A stretch of 33,177 nt of DNA from Chara braunii (Eukaryota > Streptophyta > Charophyceae > Charales > Characeae). The position numbers were made by a program, and so were the translations under genes. The stretch's first letter is position 1, and each line of letters begins with the position of its first letter. The stretch lies in contig BFEA01000001.1 in the NCBI GenBank assembly GCA_003427395.1, positions 11,738,966-11,772,142 of the forward strand. The letters are read 5' to 3'. The notes beneath the pieces were generated by a model that was given only the letters and a program-made list of their open reading frames with translations, searched no databases and had not been told where the DNA came from. Below, one piece after another: positions 1 through 24,600 of this stretch.

Positions 1-165
1 TCATAAACAGCTGGACCAGGAAAGTACCAGCGTCATAAACAGCTGGACCAGGAAAGTACCAGCTTCGCAAATCAACCGCTGGACCAGGAAAGTACTAGCT
101 TCATAAAGGCCACGTTGAACAGCTGGACCAGGATCCCCTAAGCAGAAAGTAGCAGCTTCAGAATG
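1..165. repeat. Minisatellite, about 32-36 bp unit
   Basis: At least four imperfect units share the core AGCTGGACCAGGAAAGTACC; the first two 32-bp units are nearly identical and later ones carry small insertions. A fifth, weaker unit (AGCTGGAGCAGG) lies at about 177-188. The array runs off the left edge and lies in ELP1 intron 4. Spacers between units are not unique sequence, so it is not a CRISPR array. Confidence 0.85.
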
Positions 166-688
166 GCCAAGTCAAACAGCTGGAGCAGGAAGGCAGCAGC
201 AAAAAGGCAACCTCAAGGATTGGATCGGATGTTCCAAGCTGGGACAAGTTTTCAGACAGTCTGCATTTGTGGACTGAGAGGACCTACTCCGAGAGATTGT
301 GACATTGTGTTTCTGTGCGCACTTCTATCTGTAGGGGGAGGGGTTTGGCTTAAACGACCAGTACGTTTACCAGGCAATTGTTTCTGCCTGACATGGCATG
401 CGCCGCAACTTTTGGGGACTGGGTCCGCCTTTGATTTCGTTCATCAATGGCCCCCCACCCCCGAAAGCTCCAGTGTGATTGATGTTCATCGCATACTGGT
501 GGTTTAAACCACAAGTACTTCGCCCAGCTATCGGCCATGGAAAAAGATAGAGTAGAAACGTTTCTAGTTGGATGAATTTGGGCGCTCCTGTAGTGACCTG
601 TACATTTCCTAAAATTGTGGCTTGTTAACGGGCAAGACTTTAGGGAGAAGTACTCGTGTTTTAACAGACAGTCAATCCTTCCAAGGGA
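166..688. other. Intronic sequence, no feature recognised
   Basis: Part of ELP1 intron 4. The overlapping short open frames on both strands have no recognisable motifs and no ELP1 similarity. I see no further ELP1 exon here. Confidence 0.5.
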
Positions 689-816
689 AGTAATCAGTGT
701 TGTCATGGTTCCCGGGCCGTAACATAGGGAGGCGTCAAGAGTGGGTTCATTAACTTCATTATGTATTTTTCTGACTTTGCCAGGGGAATAGGAACCAGAC
801 TGACGCTCCCCGGAAT
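689..816. repeat. Dispersed repeat, copy 1 (second copy near 9602-9735)
   Basis: The segment ends in GAATAGGAACCAGACTGACG followed by CTCCCC, matching 9705-9730 with few differences; weaker similarity (GTAATCA, TTTCTGACTTGCC) extends about 100 bp upstream. Both copies are in ELP1 introns in the same orientation. No terminal structure or coding capacity is visible. Confidence 0.65.
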
Positions 817-924
817 GGATATGGAGCCAGGCCCATGAAGAACTGTTTAAAAGGAGGGGGGGGAGGGGAGAGAGAGAGGGGGGAAGAAAGAATCAGCTTT
901 CTCAAGTTTTCACCCCTCAATTAC

Positions 925-15744
<14,820 letters not shown>

Positions 15745-15779
15745 TGCTGAAACATTTAAGAGAGGATCACTGAACCTGT

Positions 15780-16130
15780 GGGATATAATATAACAAGGAG
15801 GCGGAGGAGGACGAGGAACAAGACGAGGAGACGGAAGAGTAGGGGAACCAAGAAAGAGAGAAAAAGGACGATAAGAAGAAGATCGGAAGAAGAAAAAAGG
15901 CAAAAGAAGAAGAAAAAGAGCGAAAGAAGAAGAAGAAAACAACAATGACAACTACAATGAAAACAAAGAAGAAAGCCAAAGAAGAAGAGCACGTAGGAGA
16001 GCAACATGAGATCAGGCAGAGAAGGAGAAGAGCCACAACAAAAGAGGCGTAACAATGGCAAGAATAACAAGAGGATAATGCAGGGGAGGAAAAGAAGAAA
16101 CCAAGAGGAGGGAAAAAGGAAAGAACCACC
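15780..16130. repeat. Polypurine (AAGAAG/GAGGA) tract upstream of ELP1
   Basis: The plus strand is almost pure purine with GAAGAAGAAA-type repeats. In the ELP1 sense it is a CT-rich tract immediately 5' of the start codon, a composition common in plant 5' UTRs and core promoters. Pyrimidine-rich frames here give Phe/Leu/Ser runs and are not proteins. Confidence 0.7.
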
Positions 16131-16145
16131 AAACACGATTAATAA

Positions 16146-16202
16146 TGGGCCTTTCTCAACCTTTTGACTAAGATCAAGTGTAGAATCTGTTCTACTCAAC
16201 TT
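16146..16202 (+). pseudogene. U2 snRNA 5' fragment (5' part of a U2-U6 chimera)
   Basis: CCTTTCTCAACCTTTTGACT, then AAGATCAAGTGTAGAATCTG and TTCT, matches the first ~55 nt of plant U2 (CCTTTCTCGGCCTTTTGGCT, AAGATCAAGTGTAGTATCTG) with a few substitutions, including in the branch-site pairing neighbourhood. It stops abruptly and is followed by an A-rich linker and U6. No Sm site or 3' stem-loops are present, so it cannot make a working U2. Confidence 0.85.
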
Positions 16203-16230
16203 TAGAAATAACAAAAAAAAATAAAAAACG

Positions 16231-16248
16231 GTCCTTCGGGACATCCGT

Positions 16249-16280
<32 letters not shown>

Positions 16281-16330
16281 AGCCTCTGCGCAAGGATTAC
16301 ACGCATAAATCGAGAAATGGTCCAAATTGT
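16231..16330 (+). pseudogene. Near full-length U6 snRNA copy with 3' poly(A), likely retroposed
   Basis: It runs from GTCCTTCGGGACATCCG through GAACGATACAGAGAAGATTA, GCAAGGATTACACGCATAAA and TCGAGAAATGGTCCAAATT. The ACAGAGA box and AGC are intact. Differences from the plant consensus include one base lost on each side of the 5' stem loop, CATGG to CATAG, CCCC to CCTC and GATGAC to GATTAC. Instead of a Pol III T-run terminator there is G-T then 19 A residues. No plant upstream sequence element or TATA box lies at the expected positions; the U2 fragment occupies that space. This favours a retrosequence over a functional gene. Confidence 0.85.
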
Positions 16331-16572
16331 AAAAAAAAAAAAAAAAAAACGATAATGGACAGCTACATTAGGCAATTGCTCGGTTTTACTCCCCTGACAT
16401 TCAGAAACTTGAAGGAACCTGAGCTCTTTCACTGCTTGACAATATATAATTAGTAACTTTTTATGTGTAGTACTGTGTAACATTTGCATGATTGTTGAAG
16501 TGAACAACATTCCCCTTCTGCCTATGAGCAAATGGAAAAATAATAAAATATGCACCAAATTCTGGTCAGAGG

Positions 16573-16816
16573 CAACAGGAAAAAGTTGAATGTTCTCGAA
16601 AAGGTGAAGATTTCAAGATAACCCATATTTAAGATTTGTTTGAAAAACTGAGTATTCTGAAAATCCAAAATTACGCTTTGGCTTGGATTCGCAAAGCAAC
16701 AGGAAAAAGTTGAATGTTCTCGAAAAAGTGAAGATAACCCACATTTAAAAGATTTGTTTGAAAAACTGAGTATTCTGAGAATTCAAAATTACACTTTGGC
16801 TCGGATTCGCAAGCAG
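16573..16816. repeat. Tandem pair, about 123-bp unit
   Basis: GCAACAGGAAAAAGTTGAAT begins both copies (16573 region and 16696); both end CTTTGGCT(T/C)GGATTCGCAA. The copies differ by a small deletion and several substitutions. Confidence 0.88.
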
Positions 16817-17456
16817 TTTCGGCCATGAAATCGTGCTGTTGTATCTATGCCTTCAAACATGTTGCCAGACGAAGGAGAAGAGGAAGACGAGGAGTACGAC
16901 CAAGATGAACAAGGAAGAAGGAAGAAGGAAGAAGGAAGAAGGAAGAAGGAAAAAGAAGGATTAGGAGATGTGATTGATTTCAAGGACTGTCACTGTGAAC
17001 GGATCCCTACGATGAATTCTTTGGGCATGTAGAGGGAGCTCAGGAATGTTTTGGTGTGATCTTGTGACCTGATTTGAATTTTGTTTTCGCGTTTTGACAT
17101 GTCATTGGGGACAGGATAGAGTTAGCCGAGAAGAAGCACATGCAACGACCATCATAGATTGCACTCTCAGAAATCTGTGAAGATGTTTGATTGGGGCTTG
17201 GCCGAGTTTTATGGATTTTCGGCATGTTGCGCATGTTTTCCTTGTGCGTAATCTTCCGATCCCTTTCCTGCACCCCTGTGCTGTGGTCATGGATACCAAG
17301 TTACTACGCTTGTTGTGGCTGTGTCCTGATCTGAGTAATGGAGGTGGAACTTATATCCAAAATGATTGCTTTGAGTGACAAGAAGACTCTATTTTGCAAG
17401 AGGGTGGCTGTATTCTCATCTGAGTCACAGATAAGGTGGACATACCAATTTCCCAG
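16817..17456. other. Intergenic sequence between ELP1 and the transposon remnants
   Basis: Includes a GGAAGAA repeat tract (16914-16953) and a short acidic/basic plus-strand frame (16847-17032) that I regard as composition-driven. Nothing else recognised. Confidence 0.45.
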
Positions 17457-18055
17457 CAATAATGCTCTTCGCGGATGACCTCACAGTTCTTGTCAGGGCA
17501 AACAATTCCTCCTTCCAAGCCCTCATAAGAGCCATGCAGGCATTCCAGTTGGCTTCAGAAATGAAAATCAGTTGGACAAAAACCGTAGGATGGTGGATGG
17601 CAGATACAACCCCTCCACCAATAGAAGAGGAAACGCAAGGCCTCCAGTGGTTAGACCCACAGCAACCCCTTAGAGTGCTAGGGGTACAACTAGCAGCACA
17701 AGCGACAAGATGGCCACAAACCTATTAGCAAAGTCATAAGCAAACTTACAGGCTGGCAAGAAGTATATACATCGATATTTGGAAGAGCCCTAGTGCTCAA
17801 TTCCTGTGACTTCTCAATTACCTGGTATGAAGCCTGGATTTGGAACCCCCCAAAACACTTCATAAAACATATCCGCAGGAAAAGCAGCAGCCTACCTATG
17901 GATAGGAGACGCGGCCAAGGTAAACTTCATTTCCAAAGTAGCATGGAAGTACATAACTATACCGGCAGCATTAGAAGGACTGAGCCTAATAGACCCATCT
18001 AACAAATTCAAAGCCCTACGAACCAAGTGGATAATCAGACTGCTCTTCATGCAAC
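17457..18055 (+). mobile_element. LINE (non-LTR) reverse-transcriptase remnant
   Basis: The frame opens with LFADDLTVLV, the catalytic FADD box of non-LTR reverse transcriptases, then a thumb-like region with KTVGWW and RVLGVQLA. After a stop at 17727, other frames continue with KLTGWQEVYTSIFGRALVLN, WNPPKHFIKHIR, AKVNFISKVAW and GLSLIDPSNKFKALRTKWII, all typical of the region C-terminal to RT in plant LINEs. At least two frame changes are needed, so it is dead. 5' RT motifs and endonuclease are absent. It ends abruptly where Ty3/gypsy sequence begins. Confidence 0.85.
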
Positions 18056-20138
18056 AAACTTTTGGGACGCCATACATGTCTGAGCTCTATGCCTTGAGAG
18101 AGACATTGGAGCATTGGAAGCGCTACCTTTTGGGACGCCACTTCAAGGTCTTCTCAGATCATGACACCTTGGAATGGATCAAGTCTCAAACTAGCTTGTC
18201 CACAACGTCATCCTGCTGGTTGCATGAGATTGATGTCAATGACTTCGAGCTGAAACATAAGGAAGGCTGTTATATCCGAGTTGTTGACGCTTTGTGTCGC
18301 CACCCCTTGTGCGCTCCTGCAACCTCAAACAGAAATTGAAGGATGAATTTGTAGAGCACACCACCAAGGATCCAAACTACAGTCCAATCCTTCAGCAACT
18401 CAAGGCTGACCCGAGCAGTCAGCCCGATTATCGCGAGTGTGAGGGTCTGTTGTTTCGCACATATGGGAAGTGCAACAAATTGTGTGTTACAGACCATGCA
18501 CCTCTCCAAACCCAATTTTAGGATCTGGTACACGGTCGGAGCGGACCCTTCAGCTTCACCAAGACTTATGGAAGTTTATCGCAGCAATTTGAGAAGCCGC
18601 ACGTCAAGGAATATGCATGTAAGTTTGTGGACGAATGTGAAGCCTGTCAGCGGCCTAAGATCCATAGGCGACCACCTCTTGGCTTGCTGAAACCCCTACC
18701 CATCCCTTCCTGGCCTAGTGAATTGGTTTCTATCGACTTCACACTGTTCACAGACATGGGCAAGATAAGTGGGAGGGGGAATTCTCAAGTCATGGTGATC
18801 ATCAACCGCTTCTCCAAATTCCTCAATCTGATTCCTTTACCACCCCATGCGGCAACTGAACTGGTAATTCATGAGTTTGAACAGAAGTATGTTCACTTAC
18901 AGCAGCATTAGGACTTCAAAGCAATTTCCAAAACTCTACAGGATACTTTACTTGACTACCCCATGGGGCCCCTTTTCTTTTTAAAAGCAGCACGTGCTGG
19001 GAACCGGGCCTGGCGTCCCATATGAAAGTTTACATAGAATTTTGAAAATTGAGATACCGGGGCCATTACCTGGCTTTGGCTCAGAAAAAAATCGGAGCTG
19101 CTTAGGAAACGACTACGGTTCCCAGAAAACTGTTGTGAGTGATTAGGACACCCGTTTTATCACTTCAGATTGGAAGGACTTGACGACTCAACTCGACGGG
19201 ATTGAACTAAGTATGACATCTGGTCATCATCCAGAAGCCAATGGACAGGCTGAAGAGATCAACCAGATTGTTGTCACCCAACTCCATGCCTTAATCATTC
19301 CTGATCCGAATACATGGGATGAAGAGTTGGATGCTGTGAAGGGGTTGTATAACAACTACATTCATTCCGCCACCGGTATGCCGCCGAATAAGTTGCAGTA
19401 CTGATGGCAAATCCACAACCCTCTTTCTTTCTTGACTCGTAACCGATCGCCTGGTCTGACTCCCGGCATGCCTGGTTATGGGGCAAAGTACCAGCGCCTG
19501 CTCAAGGCTGCTATCGCGGCAATGAAAAAGCGTCGGGATGCCATGATCAAGTCCGACAATCGGCCATCATGCAAACATGCGACCTTTAAACCAGGAGATT
19601 ACATTTTGGGTGAAGATTTCTGAGTTTTTGGATGAGGAAGGAGTGTCCCGTAAAATACGGCCCTTGGGAAATTCTGAAAGTCGTGCGAGAGGATGATTTC
19701 AGTCCTTCGTATGTGATTGACGTGCAATCTCATCTGAGCACGTACCTAGTCTTTCATGCTTCTAAACTCTATCTGTACACTGCTGCTATTTCCCTCACTG
19801 ATCCCGATCGTGTAATTCCTCATGATCTTGATGGCGGTCACAAAATTGATAGAATTGTCGAACACAAAAGCATAGTAAAGGACAGTACAAGGTTCATTTT
19901 TGGTATCATCCGTTAGAAGAACTGCATTGGATATCTCGCAAAGTTATACTCAAGACTGTACCCCGTGCAGTTAATGCATATGCACGTCATACTGCTTTTG
20001 ATCAAACACCAACATTCACTGATAGTCGCACTGTTTATGAACACACAGCAGCACTCTTTGCATTCATAGCCTACAATGCATTTTGTGGGGACTCTGATCA
20101 GTCTAGTCACTCGAAGGGACCTCACTCTTGAGGGGGGG
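18056..20138 (+). mobile_element. Ty3/gypsy retrotransposon pol remnant (RNase H, integrase, C-terminal domain)
   Basis: Starting mid RNase H: YMSELYALRETLEHWKRYLL, then FKVFSDHDTLEWI, DFELKHKEG and VVDALCRHP. A zinc-binding integrase N-terminus follows, with CEACQRPKIHRRPP, then the integrase core with VSIDFT (first catalytic Asp), VVSD (second Asp, followed by an in-frame TAG) and SGHHPEANGQAEE (Glu). The last part (VKYGPWEILKV...LVFHASKLYLY) resembles a chromodomain-type tail. Several stops and frame changes, plus an insertion at 18914-19107, make it non-functional. gag, protease and most of RT are missing. A G-run at 20129-20138 looks like the polypurine tract before the 3' LTR. Confidence 0.9.
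18914..19107. mobile_element. Small insertion inside the gypsy integrase, candidate 6-bp target duplication
   Basis: Integrase reading breaks after YVHLQQH and resumes at YGSQKTVVSD. TTAGGA occurs at both borders (18908-18913 and 19102-19107). The insert contains CACGTGCTGGGAACCGGGCC (18991-19010), which recurs at 25075-25094. It is non-coding and probably a SINE- or MITE-like element. Confidence 0.6.
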
Positions 20139-21476
20139 GTAATCTAATAACTTGCAAAATCACAAACTGAAAGACCTGCTGTTTTCTGCCCACTTGACAG
20201 AGTGACTTACTGAGATGCACGTATTCTGCTGAGATTTCTAAGTACTTGTGTGTGCATGATCGTTGAGTTTCCATGTGTTTGCCTGACTACATGATAGCTT
20301 GGGGGTGTGTGTGACCCACCAGGGTACTTGTGTGCTGGGAAGGCCTTCGAGCCTGGTACTTACCTGTGGTCGTGCTTTTGTGAGGACACATCGGGAAGTA
20401 GAAGTACACTAGGCCCACGTAGGATGGAAAAGCACCGCCTGAAGAGGCAGTACACCGGTATATCTAGGGAGACAGTGAAGAGCTCTTCCTCATTTGCTCA
20501 TGTGCAATTTGGAGGCACGCTGCTGTAGCGACTGCCCAAGTGGAGGAGCACTCGGTGTAGGAACAAGGTGACGCTGGCTATGGTGGAAGAGACCAAGAGG
20601 GAAGGAGGAGGAGGAAGATGGTGATCAAGGAGGGGAGTGACAAGGGAGCTTACCTGGCTATGGTGGTCTGCATCCTCAACTTCTTGGTTGGCGCTGCACC
20701 TGGAAGGCCCCAGTTGGGGTTGGGACCTACACGGAAGGCTTCAGGGGTGATGCTATACTTCGCGGCCATAGTAGGAGGGACACATTAGCTTTGCATTGTC
20801 CTTCGAACATCAGAGCTTCACTCCAATATTCAGCCATAGCCACCTGCTCGACCAAGTAGGAGGAAGGTGTGTGGATGGCTATGGTGGACGCTTTAAGTGG
20901 CTAGCAGTACGCGGAGGATTCGGACATTGGTTCTGGTCCATTCTTATTATTATTACTGTTGTTTAGAAGAAAGTTGAGGGAAGTAACTGGAGGTTGAAGA
21001 CGGTGGCGAGATGAAGGGGAATTGACATTGGTCTTTGCTGGTGTTCATCTTCTTCTTCGTCTTCCGCTCTTGTTTCTTCTTCTTCCTTTATCCAATTCTC
21101 TTTCCAAGTTCTCTCATGTCATTTGCAATTGAACAGCTGAAAGGATGTCTCAAAGGACACTGTAAGCCACTTCACTCCTTCCAGCTTTCTATTTTGTGAC
21201 CTCGATACTCTTTGAGTTTCCAAGTTTCAATCCATTGATGCTTCGTTTCTCCCCGGATTCGTACTGTTGACCTTCTACACTCAGCTAGCCTTGACTTCCA
21301 TTGCACATGGGGTGTGTATTGCAATGAATTTACATTTTAGTATTTTACTTCCTTTTTGTGCGAATTTTGCAGCGACCATCAGCCAGAAGTTTTTTATATT
21401 CCAATTCTCCACAACATTACTCTTTTCCAGATTTTTTCCAGAAAGCCCCTAAAATTCTCAAAAAAAATGATTTTGT
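20139..21476. other. Putative 3' LTR and downstream sequence of the gypsy remnant
   Basis: It follows the G-run polypurine tract directly, where a 3' LTR is expected. No second LTR is present in the window for comparison, so the LTR end cannot be fixed. The phrase CTGGCTATGGTGG recurs (near 20572, 20651 and, shortened, 20878). No gene is supported. Confidence 0.4.
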
Positions 21477-21583
21477 GCACCCTAAGAACAGGACACCCAT
21501 TAAAATTGGAACGCGGCAGAGAAGATTAGCATGGACCCTGCACAAGGATGACACACCTTAATCGAGAAATGGTCCACATTATT
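21477..21583 (+). pseudogene. U6 snRNA pseudogene
   Basis: GACACCCATTAAAATTGGAA, then GCAGAGAAGATTAGCATGGA, GCACAAGGATGACACACCTT and AATCGAGAAATGGTCCACAT, matches plant U6 from the 5' stem through the 3' end. The 5' stem loop is degraded and the ACAGAGA box is changed to GCAGAGA. An A-rich tail follows. It is non-functional. Confidence 0.85.
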
Positions 21584-21689
21584 TAAAAAACTTTAAAAAA
21601 GGAGCAGGTTGTCTGCCTGGCTGTTTGGACACAATGTCCATACCTGAGCTCGGCCATGTCAGGGCGTGACAAACGTCTGCCCCTGTTAA

Positions 21690-21800
21690 CTACCGTCTTC
21701 ACCAGAATAGAACGCCCAGTCATTATAGCTGTATCTGGAGTGAAAATTGCGCCAAATACGGCTATAATGACCGGGCGTTCTATTCGGGTGAAGACGGTAG
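21690..21800. mobile_element. 111-bp palindromic MITE, copy 1
   Basis: The first 28 bp (CTACCGTCTTCACCAGAATA, then GAACGCCC) and the reverse complement of the last 28 bp differ at one position. The inverted pairing extends about 47 bp per arm around a loop of about 17 nt. A second copy is at 28336-28447. No coding capacity. Target duplication not clear. Confidence 0.85.
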
Positions 21801-21893
21801 CCCTACATCTTGAACCCAGAGCCGAAAACCTTAACCAACGAACCCTGAGCCAATAAACCGCAAGTACACCACCCAGGCAAACTTTAAGAGTCC

Positions 21894-22074
21894 CAAATGA
21901 CTCGCTCCTAAAAGTTCGGAGACTCGCCCAACGGAGGGCCTGGGGCCGAGCGGAATGTTTTTTGTCCAACGCGTCAGGGTTGGCAATGGTGCTGCGTGGA
22001 ACAAAAATGATATTCCGCCTAGAAGAGGCCCGACCTGGGGCGAGTCCCCTAACTCTTAGGAGTGAGTCATTTTA
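21894..22074. mobile_element. Second foldback element with about 75-bp inverted arms
   Basis: The left arm (AAATGACTCGCTCCTAAAAG, then AGACTCGCCC, GGGCCT, CGGAAT, GTCC) is mirrored by the reverse complement of 21997-22074 (AAATGACTCACTCCTAAGAG, then GGACTCGCCC, GGGCCT, CGGAAT, GTTCC). A loop of about 27 bp lies between. It sits 93 bp from the palindromic MITE. Confidence 0.7.
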
Positions 22075-22079
22075 GTATG

Positions 22080-22559
22080 GAAAAAAGAGGCTCAGATGTA
22101 CTTGTGGTTCACGGGTCTGGCTCGCCCCCGGGCCACCCCAGCGCATTTCAGTGGGGAGGGATGACCAAGCCGCAAACGGCTCCCGCTGCCTCCCAGAGGC
22201 CACCACCAAAAAGAGAAGAAAAAAGGGGGGCCAGTAGGCCCCTGTTCCCCCCCCAAAGAAAAGCGGCTGATTGTAACCAGCGATCTTGCACGATCGGCGG
22301 CCAAGATCGGCTGCAATTTGAATCGATGGTTGGGCGTGAGTTTGTTTGAGCTCCCACGCCTTTGAAATCCCGTGCCACCCCGCTGCCCACCCTGCATCTT
22401 TGAAATCACACCCTGCAAACAAGTCGGGCCACTGCCCACCCCGCATCGCCATACTGCGCCCTCGCATCGAGAGGCCATCCCAGCGCGGCGCAGGGAGGAT
22501 CTAGTGTGGCACGTGCGCGCAAAAGGGAGAGAGGGAGAGCGAGTCTGCTCCATCCCCCC
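22080..22559. other. GC-rich intergenic sequence, no supported gene
   Basis: Open frames exist on both strands but lack motifs and follow base composition. Repeated words (CACCCCGC-, TTTGAAATC) occur near 22360 and 22397. Confidence 0.45.
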
Positions 22560-23150
22560 GTCTTCTTCGTCTTTGCCCGCCGCCCTCCTCCCTCCCCCTT
22601 CTTCTTCTTCTTCTTCTTCTTCTTCTTCTTCTTGTTGCTCCTCTCCTCTTCTCCTTCTTGCTCTTCTTCTTCTTCCTTGTCTCCTCGCTCCTGGCCGGTT
22701 TGTTTTTTTTGGTCATTCGGCATGACTCTTTGACACCAACTTGACCTCTGCCCATCGCCGATCAACCTTCCAACTCCCCCCTTGCCCTCCCCTTCCCCCC
22801 CCTCTTCTTCTCTTCTTCTTCTTCTTCTTTTCCTCCTCCTCCTCCTCCTCTTCCTCTTTCTCTCCTCCTCCCTCCCTATCGTTTTTTTTTTTTCTGATTC
22901 GGCACGACTCTTTGCTGCCAACTCAACCCCCTCCCATCACCAATCGATCTCCCAACTGCCCCATCGCCCTCCTCCCCTCGCCCTCTTCTTCTTCTTCTTC
23001 CTCCTCCTCCTCCTCCTCCTCCCCTCCTCCTCCCATCGCCGATCAACCTCCCAACTCCCTCATCGCCCTCCCCCCTCCGCACCCTCTTCTTCTTCTTCTT
23101 CCCATCCATCCCTCACAGCTCCTCATCCACGCCCCCAAGCACCCTCCCCC
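22560..23150. repeat. Pyrimidine-rich array: (CTT)n/(CTC)n tracts plus diverged tandem modules
   Basis: Three diverged modules share the phrase CCCATC(G/A)CC(G/A)ATC, then a pyrimidine stretch CCAACT-CCC (near 22750, 22934, 23034). The first two are preceded by a T run and (A/G)TTCGGCA(T/C)GACTCTTT. CTT/CTC microsatellites separate them. Ser- or Arg/Lys-rich frames are translation of this tract. Confidence 0.85.
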
Positions 23151-23390
23151 ACCTCGTGGAAAGCCCCCACAAAAAAACGGCTGCAATTTTTAATGCAGAA
23201 TCCGAAAGCTCTTGGAGAGTGCAGTCGGATCCCGCATCCGAAAAAAGCAAAAAAATATTGGGCTCAACCAGTTTTCCACTTGAACCCCTGAACCAGACTG
23301 GGCCCGGTTGGACCTACCCAGTACAATCGATAAGTTGCCGGCCCAGCCCTGGTTCATACATAATGGTGATTAACAAATATCCCTCACACT

Positions 23391-23574
23391 GAAAACCCTA
23401 ATCCCCTCAACCAAAAGCCATTAAGCTTGAATCCCTAAACTCTATCCGCTGGAAACCCTAAACCCCCAAGGGCCTAAACCCTAACCCTATACCCTGAAAA
23501 CCCTGCACCTCATACACTAAAACCTAAACCCTGAACTCTGAGTAGGCCCCAAACTCCGAACCCTACACCCTGAT
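23391..23574. repeat. Degenerate interstitial telomere-like repeats (CCCTAAA type)
   Basis: GAAAACCCTAATCCCC, GGAAACCCTAAACCCC, CCTAAACCCTAACCC, GAAAACCCT and CCTAAACCCTGAA recur in one orientation over about 185 bp, the complement of plant-type TTTAGGG telomere repeats. Units are heavily mutated. A 21-A run follows at about 23582. Confidence 0.8.
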
Positions 23575-23879
23575 GCATGTGAAAAAAAAAAAAAAAAAAA
23601 AGGATTGTATACTTCAGTTGGAACCCTTATAACCCAACCCGCAGACACATGCAGGAGAATAAGACTAGGGTTGACGGAGACCCAAAAAGGGGTGGTCGGG
23701 TTTCACATGCTCGCACCTTCTCCCTGCACTATAGTGCATTCACCCTCTGCCATAAATAATATCCAATAGGAGGGCAGAGGAAGTTGTAAACATGTGAGGA
23801 AAGAGGCTGATTTGAGTGGGGGGTCTTGGAGTGGTATGTAATTCACACTCCTTAGTCTCAACTCTCCCTCTCGATGTAC

Positions 23880-24600
23880 ATCTACGCATGCGCCTCTGGT
23901 TCCTCTACTTCATTCCAAACCTTCCCATTGACATGCATTTATAGGAGAGAAGAAGGCGAGTGGCAGATCCCAAATAAGGTGGGTTGGGGGAGGGGGGTGA
24001 GGGTGTGTTTGCATCCACCCTTTCCCTTCTCCTCGCCCCCTTAAAAAAGCATCAAGGGGAGAACAGGTCAGAAGAGGTGGAAGGGAGGAAGAATCTGAGA
24101 GGTGGCATAAGAAGAGGTAGGATGAAGGAAGAGTGGGTGGGTGGCAATTGGGATGGTGTGCAGTTCATTCACCTCTCCTTCCTCTGTTTTGACCCCTCTT
24201 GCGGGGGGTCAAGTGATCTGCCTCCTCCTCAGATGCATATATGGGAGAAGATAGGGGATGATGACAGATCTTACATGTATATGCACATGCTCTCTGTCTC
24301 CTCTGTAACTCCCACCCCACCCACCTGGCACCCTTGCTTAACCCCGACTTCCTCCTGACATGCATCTATGGGAGAAGATTGGGGGCAACGACAGATTTTA
24401 CGTGTATACGCACATGCTCTCTGCCTCCTCCCCGCCCAGCCCCCTCCCGTCACCCTTGATTAACCCCCATCTCATCAAGGGGAGAAGAGGGAAAAGGAGC
24501 CTCAAAGATTTGAGGAGGAATAGTGAAGAACGTGGGGGGGAGATAGGATCTGGGCTGTAAGCATGAGATGAAATGTGCACACTTCTCCCCCCACCAAGTT
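23880..24600. repeat. Diverged tandem modules, about 125 bp and longer
   Basis: The phrase CATGCAT(C/T)TAT(G)GGAGA(A)GA followed by a purine-rich stretch, CACATGCTCTCTG and CTCC recurs (23934, 24233, 24359; part at 24555). The two copies at 24228 and 24353 are closest. Short frames inside repeat with the modules. Confidence 0.7.

Noticed and set aside
1-165. CRISPR-like direct repeats of about 32 bp
   Set aside because: Units are contiguous without unique spacers and the context is a eukaryotic intron; it is a minisatellite.
15756-16244. A 162-aa Phe/Leu/Ser-rich frame resembling a membrane protein
   Set aside because: It is translation of the polypyrimidine strand upstream of ELP1 and continues into U2/U6-derived sequence.
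16231-16330. A functional U6 gene
   Set aside because: There is no upstream sequence element or TATA box at the plant spacing, no T-run terminator, several substitutions, and a poly(A) tail instead.
22406-23291. Long Ser-, Lys- or Arg-rich frames on both strands
   Set aside because: They are explained by CTT/CTC repeat tracts; all frames on both strands are similarly open.
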